Source: Ancistrus triradiatus (Eukaryota; Chordata; Actinopteri; Siluriformes; Loricariidae). From it: a stretch of 64,000 nucleotides of DNA. The stretch's first letter is position 1, and the number at the start of each line of letters is the position of its first letter. Made by a program: the position numbers and the translations under genes. The stretch spans positions 248,001 to 312,000 of the forward strand of contig JAJAGP010000218.1 of NCBI GenBank assembly GCA_025084515.1, given 5' to 3'. The notes under the pieces are model-generated. The model was given only the letters and a program-made list of their open reading frames with translations. It was not told the DNA's origin and ran no database searches. Shown piece by piece: positions 28,701 to 39,900 of this stretch.

Positions 28701-30881
28701 ACCCTAACGAGGGAAAGGTTCGTGGAACGCTGTGAACAAACAGCTAACTAAATGTAGCGATTAGTGATTGTGCGACGCTGGCCACCGCTTAGAGTGGCTT
28801 TTTATGGCCGAGCAGCAGGCGCATCTGGTCCCCGGAGATGGGGGGTCGTGGACGCCGAGTGCTGTCTGCGCATGTGTGCAGGTACGGGTTCGGCAAGCCG
28901 ACAACACCCTCTAGTGTCGGATATGGGGGTTCTAACATGTTTATTATTAAGGGAGAAAAAAATCCAAACCTACATGGCCCTGTGTGAAAAAGTGATTGCC
29001 CCCTAAACCTATTAACTGGTTGGGCCACCCTTAGCAGCAACAACTGCAACCAAGCGTTTGCGATAACTTGCAATCAGTCTTTTACAGCATTGTGGAGGAC
29101 TTCTGTCTCACTCATCTTTGTAATTAATAATTGTTGTAATTCAGCCACATTGGAGGGTTTTTGAGCATGAACGGCCTTTTTAAGGTCATGCCACAGCATC
29201 TCAATAGGATTGAGGTCAGGACTTTGACTATACCACTCCAAAGACTTAATTTTGTTTTTCTTCAGCCATTCAGAGGTGGACTTGCTGGTGTGTTTTGGAT
29301 CGTTGTCCTGCTGCAGAAGCCAAGTTTGTTTCAGCTTGAGGTCACGAACAGATGGCCGGACATTCTCCTTCAGGATTTTTTGATAGACAGCAGAATTCAT
29401 AGTTCCATTATCACAGCAAGTCTTCCAGGTCCTGAAGCAGCAAAACAGCCTCACACCATCACACTACCACCACCATATTTTACTGTTGGTATAATGTTCT
29501 TTTTCTGAAATGCTGTGTTACTTTTACGCCAGATGTAATGGGACACACACCTTCCAAAGAGTTCAACCTTTGTCTTGTCAGTCCACAGAATGTTTCCCCA
29601 AAAGTCTTGGGGATCATCAAGATGTGTTCTGGAAAAAATTGAGACGTGCTTTAATGTTCTTTTGCTCAGCGGTGATTTTTGTCTTGAAACTATGCCATGC
29701 AGGCCATTTTTGCCCAGTCTCTTTTCTTATGGTGGAGGCATGAACACTGATCTTAACTGAGGCAAGTGAGGCCTGCAGTTCTTTGGATGTTGTTGTGGGG
29801 TCTTTTGTGACCTCATGGATGAGTTTGCCGGCCACTCCTGGGAAGGTTCACCACTGTTCCATGTCTTTGCCATTTGTGGATAATGGCTCTCACTGTTGTT
29901 CGCTGGAGTCCCAAAGCTTTAGAAATGGCTTTATAACTCTTTCCAAATTGATAGATCGCAATTACTTTCTTTCTCAATTGTTCCTGAATTTCTTTGGGTC
30001 TTGGCATGATGTGTAGCTTTTAAGGATCTTTTGGCGTACTTCGCTTTGTCAGGCAGGTCTTATTTAAGTGACGTCCTGATTGAGAACAGGTGTAGCAATA
30101 ATCAGGCCTGGGTGTGGCTAGAGGCAGTGTGATAAACCATAGTTAATTTATGTTTTAACAAAGGGGGGGCAATCACTTTTTCACACAGGGCAATGTAGGT
30201 TTGGATTTTTTTCTCCCTTAATAATAAACACCTTCATTTAAAAACTGCATTTTGTGTTTACTTGTGTTGTCTTTGACTAATATTTAAATTGGTTTGATGT
30301 TACGAAACACTTAAGTGTGACAAATATGCAAAAAAAAAAAAAGGAAATCAGGAAGGGGCAAACATTTTGTCACACCACTGTACATCACCCTTATCCAGTA
30401 CCTTAACCACTAGGCCACCATTAGCCTTAATACAATCAAATGTCTACTTAAACTGAAGATTTTACAGGCTTATATGGCAGTCGTGTAAATTCAACAATTC
30501 AATTCAGACATGAACAGTATAACCCATGTAGAAAAACTGCACATAACCCAGCCCTATGAGAAGACATGCTTTGCATCCCTAATTCAACCTCATGTTTTGT
30601 TTGTTATTTTCAGTTCATTACTGTTTACCAGCATTGATTGTTAATGCAGAGGAGCAGAGGCAGACTGTTCTGCTTGATAGGCACTGTGGTGTATGTAAAG
30701 ACGAGTGGTTGAACAGCACTGTCAGAGCACACACGCAGTACAAGGCAGGATGTGCAGTTACCTGTGTACATGTACTGGTGTTTTTCATGATTCATCAGTG
30801 ACTATAAAATGGTCTCCTGTTCCTCTTCCTCATACACTGACACTCAAATTACCTATATCTCGTGTGCACACATACACTCAA

Positions 30882-30945
<64 letters not shown>

Positions 30946-33900
30946 GAGTATGTAATACAAGGATGAGCAGATGCTAACCTTGGCTCTGTTTGAACTGAGT
31001 GTTCTGAATCAGTCAGGGGGATTATGAGCAGTGCACCGAGGTCTGTATTACTAAATGTGTGTCAAAACATCAATTACATGATTGCATCAATTACGTCATC
31101 CCATACAAAGCTAAGCCCTGGGTTAAGCTCCACCCACAATCAGTGATTGACACAATCTTCTCAAAAAATTTATTATGAAATAATAATGAGGCTGGAAAAA
31201 GATGTAATTTGGAAATGTATCAATTTGAAAATAATTATTAAATAAATCAATAAAAGTTGCAAACTAGATTTCTTTTTCTTGTCCTGTTGGTCTGGTGCCG
31301 CTCCTGGAGAACACAGGGCACTGTTACAAATGTGTTCTGGATGAGATGCTGGTCCATCATTTTAGTCTGTTAAAATGGATCACCAGCATTTTAGTATGCT
31401 GCATTAACCAATCGACAGAATGTATTTTGAAGTATAGAACTTATGATACCCTTTTGCATTGTTATATTATAATAATTGCATTTGTAAACAATATTTATGA
31501 TAAATATATTGTTGTTCATTATAAATTACAGTGTATAAATACATTGTTCTATCATATATAACTCTCCAATTAAACTGCAGAAGGTTGTAAATTTGGCAGC
31601 TTTAATCACGCTCCTATAATTAAACTGTTAATCATTTATCACACCTAGTTTATACTTAGCAGCACCAAAAGGCTTGTCTGTTGCTGCAGAGTTAAAGAGT
31701 TTTAACTTGACAGTTTAAAGACAAACTGACATTTTCTACAGTGTTTGCTCATCTCCTTGGTCACGCTGTTTTGTCACATTTGTCTATAATATTTTCCATT
31801 AATGTGTTCACATTTTCCCCTGTCTCTTATGTGTAACAACCCCCAGCACTGCATGGATGTCCCCAAGCGGACACTAGATCGCAGTGCCGGATCCACACAG
31901 TTCACACAATCGTGCATGCATTAATTGATTGTGCCACGATTGCGCTCAGCTGTCAGCGGTGTTATTTAAGAGCTTGCTTGCGTGCTGACAGTTGTTCCAC
32001 CCTTGCTCATTGCTACGTGGATCGCGCCTCGCATTGCTTTGTTTTTGACGATTGCTTCTCTTCGCACCGCGTTCTCTCGAGACCTCACCCATCTCCACTT
32101 TCTTTGTGTCAGCACCGGTAGGGAAACTGGTACGGCTGGCATAGAAGATGGACCGAGTAGAGCTGCAAGGCTCAAGGTATGGTATTGGGGCTTAGCCGTT
32201 AGGCTAGGGAGAGCCTTTTCTACCACCACTAACCTTTTTCTCCTTGCACCTCTTCCGCTCTCTTGAGTGGTTGCCGTGAGTGTTATCTCCCGCAGACGCT
32301 GCTAGTGCAGCCTCCGCCTCTCAGTCGCGTCGCCATGCTGCGCACCTGCATTTCTTGCGCAACTTGAGACTCCTTGGCGCTGCCGAAGTTCTCAGAGAAG
32401 AGACCGGCCTCTCTAGCGTCCGATCCTGGCCTGCGCACGCGCAGACCGCTGTTTGCACTCCACGCTTTATTCGTATAGTTTTCGTTTTCCGTTTCGTTTC
32501 TTTCCTCGCCTGCAGACGCTGAGTGCTCTTCTGCGTCTGCGCGTTTGGGCAAGTTGGTGATCCACTTATCACTGACGCAGCCGTCCAGGGTTCAATTCCC
32601 AGCCACTGAGGTTGCTTTCTTTATTGTTTTTATTTATTTTTTCCCTTTTGTGAACCACAGTTTTATTTCTATATTTATATTTTGGTTCACTTATTCCATC
32701 TGGAGCTAATTGCGAATGGGTCCTCAAAATCCCTTATTCTTTTGTTTTCACGGTTCGCCGTCCTTTGAATATGGCGAACCATTACAGAAGGGTGGAACCA
32801 GTATTGGACCCAGCGTTAGCTCCTGGGACTTCCCATATGGAAGTCCCCACTTATCCTAAGTGCAGTTTGCTCATGTTACCTGGATCTCGGTTACCTCTGG
32901 GGGGTCCGTCAAGTTGCCTTAGTTCAGGCGTGGCCCCGCTTTGGCAACCTGACATTGTAGAGCTGTCCAGTCCCCGCAGCAGACGGCGTCAGTGTCCCGT
33001 CCGGTCCAAAGAGCTATTGGCTCCAGCAATTGAACGGGAACCAGGGTTTGACCCCGCTTTTGCTCCCGACCCTCTCTCCAAGGAGCGCCAAGTTTTTGAG
33101 ATCACTCAGGGCAATGAGTCCGTGGCCGTGTATGTCAAGAAGTTCCGGGTTGCAACCAGAGAGAGTGGTCTGGACGATCATCTACTCATGGCCATGTTTG
33201 AGAGGGGCCTTGATGACAGGGTGGAGGATGCCCTGATTCTGTTCCTTCCAGCCTCCTCCCTGGCTGCTATTTGCATGTGTCACTTCTCAGAATCAGAGCC
33301 AGGGAGCGGGAGGTAAGGGCTTACTCCCCGTCATCTCCCCCTCTTATAGACCACCCTAGCCTGAAACCGGAGCTTGAGCAGGAGCTACAGGGCACGTGGG
33401 AGCAGATCTCAGTCCTAAGAGCAAGGCTCTTCTGAAGCTGGGACCTTTAGCGCGTTTAAGGTCCGTATCTGAGCAAGCAAGCCCCATACCTGAGCACGCT
33501 GCGTCCTTCAGCTTTGTACCTGAGCACGCCTCGCCCATAAGCTCTGTAGCTGATCAAGTAAGCTCCGTACCTGAGCATTTAGCGCCATCGAGCTTCGTAC
33601 CTGAGCACACCGCGCTCTTAAGCTCCATACCTGAGCACGCCGCACCCCCAAGCTCCGTACCTGAGCATGTTAGCTCCATACCTGAGCAGTTAGCGCTTGG
33701 TAGCCTTGTACCTGAGCAGTTAGCGCCTCGTAGCTCCGTACCTGAGCAGGTAGCACCCTGTAGCTCCATACCTGAGCACACCCCACCCTTAAGCTCCATG
33801 CCTGAGCAAGTAAGCTCTGTACCTGAGCATTTAGCACCGCCTAGCTCCGTACCTGAGCACACCACGCTTGTAAGCTCCGTACCTGAGCAAGTAAGCTACG

Positions 33901-36900
33901 TACCTGAGTATTTAGCGCCACCCAGCTCTGTACCTGAGCACGCCGCACTCGTAAGCTCCATACTTGAGCATTTAGCGCTGTCAAACTTCGTACCTGAGCT
34001 CACCACGCCCATTAGTTTTGCTACTGAGCAGCTAGTGCCACCCAGCTTTGCACCTGAGCTCACTGTGCCCATTAGTGCCGTACCTGAGCATGTAAGCTCC
34101 CTTGAGCAGCTAGTGCCGCCCTGCTCCATACCTGAGCTTGCCGCACCTAGTAGCGACATACCTGAGCACGTAAGTTCCATACCTGAGCAGCTAGCACCGC
34201 CCAGCTCCGTACCTGAGCTCGTTGCACCTATTAGCGCCGTACCTGAGCAAGTAAGCTCCGTACCTGATCTTGGCACGCCCAATAGCTTTGCAACTGAGCA
34301 GCTAGTGCTCCCAAGCTCTGTACCTGAGCATGTTAGCTTCATACCTGAGCAAGTTGGCTCAGTTTTGAAACTCGGGCACCGGTCACTACTGCCCGTTTGC
34401 GTCACAGTCATCTTCATCCACTCGTTTGACCAGGCGATTGCCACTTGGCACATTGACCTTTCTATTGCTGGGCTGAGCCCTGCCCCTGAGTTACCTGTGC
34501 CGAGCTCTGACCCTGAGCCACCTGTGTTGAGCTCCGCCCCTGAGTAGCAGTCCTGGGCTCTGCTCCTGGACTGTTTGGGGCCGGTCCCAAGCCAGAAGCC
34601 TGCTATGTGCCTGGCTCGTGTGGTCCCGCCCTCCCCTCTGGTCCCTTCAGGGTTTGCCCTGCTTATCAGGGCCCCCCGGTACGCAACACGCTCAATCCTG
34701 CGGGTGTTTGTCAGGGTAGAGAGGGGTTGTAGATGGGCTAGGAGGCATCGGGACGACGACCCTTGGGGGGGCATTCCACGCACATTTCTTGTGCGCCTCG
34801 GGACTCCTTGGCGCTGCCAAAGTTCTCTGAGTAGAGACCGGCCTCTCTAGCGCCCGATCCCAGCCTGCGCATGAGCGGACTGCTGTTTGTGCTTTATTCG
34901 TGTAGTTCTCCTTTTCTGTTTCGTTTCTTTCCTCGCGTGCGGATGCTGAGCGCCGTTCTGTATCTTCCAGTGAGTAGCGCTGTTCACGCCGTGCATGCAC
35001 TTTGCAGCGTGCCCCCTCTTTTTGGGCTCACTCGCACTGGTGACGTCAGCCCCCTCCCTTCTCTCTTCCTCCAGCGTGTCTGAGCTTCTGTGTGTGTGGG
35101 CTTCCCCTCACACACAGGAGCTCGTTTTTGTTAGTTATATGTTTGTTTCTTCCTCAGTGGTCTGGTGGTACGTTTGGTTATTCTCCTCATCATCAACACA
35201 GCCGTCCAGTGTCCACTGAGGTTGCTTTCTTTATTGTTTTTATTTATTTTGGCCCTTTTGTGACCCACGGTTTTATTTCTATATTTATATTTTGGTTCAC
35301 TTATTCCATCTGGAGTTAACTGCGATTGAGTCCTCAAATCCCTTATTCTTTTGTTTTCATGGTTCGCCGTCCTTTTAATATGGCGAACCGTTACATAATG
35401 GCTTTTGAATTGTCACACCACTATGCATTTGAGAGTGAGACAGGACATCACATCAGTACCTCTACCTCCCTAATCCAGGTACTATAGCAAATCTACATAT
35501 TCAAGCTGAAATGTCCAAACTGTGTGTCACATACTAAGTAGTGTGCCTAAATAGTAATAACAATAATAGATATTCTGTAATAGTGTATGGTATTTTAACA
35601 AAAGGTTGTCTTATAGCTACTGAGCTAACATCAGTATAATAGCTTGCTCTGCTGGCTGTGAAAGCTCTGTTCTAATCTCTCAGCGGGTTGCTCATTCATA
35701 GCCATCCATGACAACCACAGTGTTACTGTGCTTGTACTGTAATATCAGACCAAAGCAGAGATCCAAAAGAATCAAGTAGTTATCTGTGCTCTGATCTGTC
35801 AGCATGTTGTTTTTTTTCTAAGGATTAGTTTGAGTTTAATAGTTTTTTATTTGTTGAATGAAGGGTGATGTCTGTACTGATCACATATTCTTCAGCTAAT
35901 TTGGGAGGCAACTGGTCTTCTACAGTTCAGGTTAGTGATTAGGGCTTAATTCTTTGTGTAGCATATTCTGTGTTGTATTTAACATAAAACACTACTTATA
36001 TGAAATTATGAGTAAGTTTAAAGTTTAAATTAAACCTACACAACTGTACCTGCTGTCAGTACGCAGTTTTCAGCCTAACAAGGGCTTTACTGTGCTATGC
36101 TCAGAGGTATATGCTGTGTATCTGAGCTGTTATCTCTTCACCTTGTTGTTCTGCCTTCTACATTGTATGGACAAACTTTTGTGGACACGCCTTCTATGTG
36201 ATATTACTGTTATTGTTATTATTTCATTTACACCCTTCACTAATAGGTCCACAATATGAAGCATGCAGGAATGGAGTCTCCACATGTAAACAGTAGCAGA
36301 AGAGCGGATTGTACCAAACATCTCACTGGCTATTAATGTAACACTTGCATTCTGAAGGTAGTGGTTAACAGTGATGCCTCACAGCTCCAGTGGTTAACAG
36401 TGATGCCTCACAGCTCCAGAAACCCAGGTTAGAGTCCTGGCCTTTCCACCCCATGTGTGGAGTTCCCCATGTTTGCATCGGCTTCTTCCTTCCTTCCACA
36501 TTTCATATACATGCTGTAGGACAGTTGGCATGTCAAAAGTGTCTTTGTGTGACTATGAGCAAGTGTCCTGGGATAGACTGGCACACTGTCTAGGGTTGGT
36601 TCCTGCTTTTTGCTCCAAGTTGCCAGTCAGGCCATGCAAAATTGAAGTGGAAAACTCATCTCAAACATCAAAGAAAAGTGAGGAGCAATGGAGCAGTGAA
36701 AAGGGGACATACTCCATACTGATTGCCAGGATTCTGGATGTGACTTCTGGGTATCCACAAACTTTTGGCTATATGATGTACTTTGAAAATGAAATTATCA
36801 TATTAAACTTTGAAATGCATGGTGACATAATCGGCATCAGCAATCACTGATCAGGCCCTGGCTTGCTCTTGGGGATCTCTTGCTCTTGGATAAGTTGCCT

Positions 36901-39900
36901 TGGTTCAGGCGTAGCCCAGCTTTGGCAACCTGACCCCGTAGAGCTGCCCAGTCCTCGCTGCATAAGGCGTCGGTGCCCCGCCCGGTCTAAGTATACACTG
37001 CTGGCTCTGTACCTGAGCTCGCCGCACCCATTAGTTTCACAACTGAGTAGCTAGCACCACCCAGCTCCGTACCTGAGCTGGCCTCACCCAGTAGCTCCAT
37101 ACCTGAGCAACTAGCGCTGCCCAGCTTTGTACCTGAGCTCACTGCGCCCATTAGCTTTGCAACTGAGCAGCTAGAGCCACCCAGCTTCATACCTGAGCTC
37201 GCTGCACCCATTAGCTCCGTACCTGAGCAACTAGTACCGCCCAGCTTCATACCTGAGCTCGCCGCGCCCATTAGCTTCGCAACTGAGCAGCTAGCGCCGC
37301 CCAGCTCCGTACCTGAGCTTGCCGCACCCAGTAGCTCCATACCTGAGCAACTAGCGCTGCCCAGATTTGTACCTGAGCTCACTGCGCCCATTAGCTTTGC
37401 AACTGAGCAGCTAGAGCCTCCCAGCTCCATACCTGAGCTCGCCGCACCCATTAGCTCCATACCTGAGCAACTAGTACCTGAGCAACTAGTACCAGCTCAG
37501 CTCCGTACCTGATCTCTCGCCGCGCCCATTAAGCTTCGCAACTGAGCAGCTAGCGCCGCCAAGCTCTGTAAACCTGAGCTCGCCGCACCCATTAGCTTCA
37601 TCAACCTGAGCAGCTAGTGCGCCCAGCTTCTGTACCTGAGCTCTCTGTGTCCTTTTTAGCTCCGTACCTGAGCAACTAGCATCGCCCATCTCCGTACCTG
37701 AGGTCACCACGCCCATAAGCTGCGCAACTGAGCAGCTAGCACCGCCCAGCTCCATTCCTGAGCCACACCCATTATCTTCATACCTGAGCAACTAGCACTG
37801 CCCAGCTTTGTACCTGAGTTTGCTGCGCCCATTAGCTTTGCAACTGGACAGCTAAAACCACCCAGCTCCATACCTGAGCTCGCCGCGCCCATTAGCTCCA
37901 TACCTGAGCAGCTAGTGCCGCCCAGCTCTGTACCTGAGATCGCTGTGCCTTTTAGCTCTGTACCTGAGCAAGTTAGCTCCGTACCTGAGCTCTCTGTGCA
38001 CTGGTCTTTAGCGCCAACCCCTGTGCCACGGTCTTCAGTACTGATCTCTGCGCACCGATTGTTAGCGCCATGTCTTGTGCTACGGTCTTCAGTACCGATC
38101 TCTGCGCACCAGTCGTTAGCGTCCCTGTGCCACGGTCATTAGTACCACTCCCCCCATGTCGTGGTTGCTACCACCAACCCCCGCACCACGGTCTTTAGTG
38201 TCGATCCCCGCGGTCGTTGCCACCGACCTCTTTACCGTGGTCACCTTTATTGGCCTCGGTGCTAAGGTCCTTGGCCTCCATTTGCCCAGCCAGGTGACTT
38301 GCGCTGACCTTTTTCTTGGGCCTTACTGGCTCTAGCTCCACCCCTGAGCCGCCTGTGCTGAGCCCTGCTTTTGAGCTGCCAGTGCTGAGCTTCGCCCCTG
38401 AGCCGCCCTTGGCTAGTCCTGAACTGAGCCTTGCACCTGGCTCGTGTTGGCCCGCCCTCCCATTCAGCCCCTATTGGAAGGTTGTTCCCACCTACTGGTG
38501 CCTACCTGGTCGTCACACACTCAACCCGGAGCATGTTAGGCAAGCTAGGGGAGGCATTAGAGTCATTTAGAAGCATTTAGGGGCCCTTGGGGGGGTACTA
38601 TTAGGAGTCGCGCTTGGGCCATGGGAGGCCAGCGCCGACTCAATATGGCAGCATGAGCATGCTCAGTGCAATTCTGCATGCACCAGTTCAATTATTCCTT
38701 TGGGCTGTCGCATTTTTGCCTCAGCAGCACTATCGCTTTGGCGTGCTGCACCAGCCCTCACACAGCTCTTTTGCTTTGTTTTTGAGAGCTATTTCTGGTT
38801 TTGTTAGGGAAACGGTAGACTAGCGATTTGTAGATTGCCAGTTGGGGGCAGTCAGATACACATTCCCCATGCGATCAAGTGCTGAAAAGGACGCTGCGCT
38901 TTATTGAGTCTCATTCTTTTCCTCCCCGAGTCCGTGCCACGCTCCTGCAGGCGCTAATTAGGAGGTTTTTGTGGCACGCATTCGTGGACGCTCCGCTCAG
39001 GCTTCTGGTGCTTTGCGCATGCATGGACCTGTACGCCGTTGGCGCAGCAGAGCCACGTCGTAAGCATATCTGGGAATAGCGCCACTGTACGCTCACGACA
39101 TGGGTTTTCTTTATTGGTTTATTTTAGTTTTTGTTTGGTGACTATTTTGGTTTCTTTTATTTATTTATATTTTGGTTCACCCATTCCATCTGGAGCTAAC
39201 TGCATTTGGGTCCTAAAACCTTTATATTTTTATTTTCACGATTCGCCTGCCGAACAGTAAGAGGTATGTGCTGTTTAATGCCCGCATTACGTTCTGTGAA
39301 ACAGGACATTGACCGAAATGGACATTGGCCACATAATAGTTTACAATACAGTAATTCTTATCTTTGTATCTTTTATAAAACTTGAAACACTTATCCAAAA
39401 CAAAAGTGAGTGGAACGCTACCATGTTTTCACGGTTTTCAAGACTGTGATTCTGTTTTCTGTCAGCAGGTGTCACAAAGGTTCACTCGTACTAGACTTCT
39501 GTCATTTAGACGGAAAAAGATGTGAATAGATCAGGTTTTTTTTTTTTTCTGTTATAATTCTTAAGACCTAGGTCATTAAAGCTGGTTTCAGAAAAAGTTT
39601 TTTAAATATGTTTTGTGCTGCCTGTAAACACATTGCACCAAGAGGGCTTGAGCTTTTGCCAAAAAGAATGTGTTTAAAACAGAGACTTGTGTGTTTGTGG
39701 AGAGATATGTCTGTTTTGTTCACCGTTAACACCTAAACAGAGCCAATTAAATGTGAACACAGAGGGGAGAGAGAAAGACAGAGAGAGCTGTGTACTGTTC
39801 AGTGTGGCCTAGTTACCTCAGAACCTTGTGGCCCCGTCCACATCACTGAGGTTAGGGAATTTCAGAATTTCAGGCAGTTACACAGCAGACTGGGGGGGAG

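Larger units (their letters stand above)
27856..30380 (-). mobile_element. Tc1-like transposon, 'gtgtgaaaaagtgtttgccc' family, copy 2, split by an LTR-like insertion
   Basis: The left fragment (27856-27899, aatattagtcaaagacaaca to gcagttt) and the main part (28938-30380) join to the same left terminal repeat that copy 1 has at 7424-7490. The outermost left bases are lost. The right end is intact: tgtcacaccactg before TA. The insertion between the two parts is annotated separately. Confidence 0.88.
31832..35395 (+). mobile_element. Non-autonomous LTR retrotransposon, copy 1
   Basis: The 5' LTR starts TGTAAC at 31832, and both LTRs end in TTACA (32786, 35395). The flanks are ttatg on the left and taatg on the right, a 5-bp duplication with one mismatch. 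Inside are a Gag-like remnant and a long array of 30- and 18-nt repeats. No protease, reverse transcriptase or integrase is visible, so mobility would need enzymes from elsewhere. A G-rich polypurine-like stretch (cccttggggggg, about 34761-34774) precedes the 3' LTR. Confidence 0.75.

Noticed and set aside
32793..32812. Primer-binding site (tggaaccagtattggaccc) after the 5' LTR
   Set aside because: It starts with tgg as expected, but I cannot match it to the 3' end of a specific tRNA by eye.
33396..34547. A host gene coding a repeat protein
   Set aside because: It lies inside an LTR element, has no ATG near the start of the frame, and a second element copy has the same array with a broken frame. 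I list it as a repeat within the element.
33896..34783. Antisense frame of 295 codons (SSGTELGGASCSG type)
   Set aside because: It is the reverse strand of the same tandem array; openness follows from the unit length.
37005..38015. CRISPR-like array
   Set aside because: The units are directly adjacent without unique spacers, and this is a vertebrate sequence.
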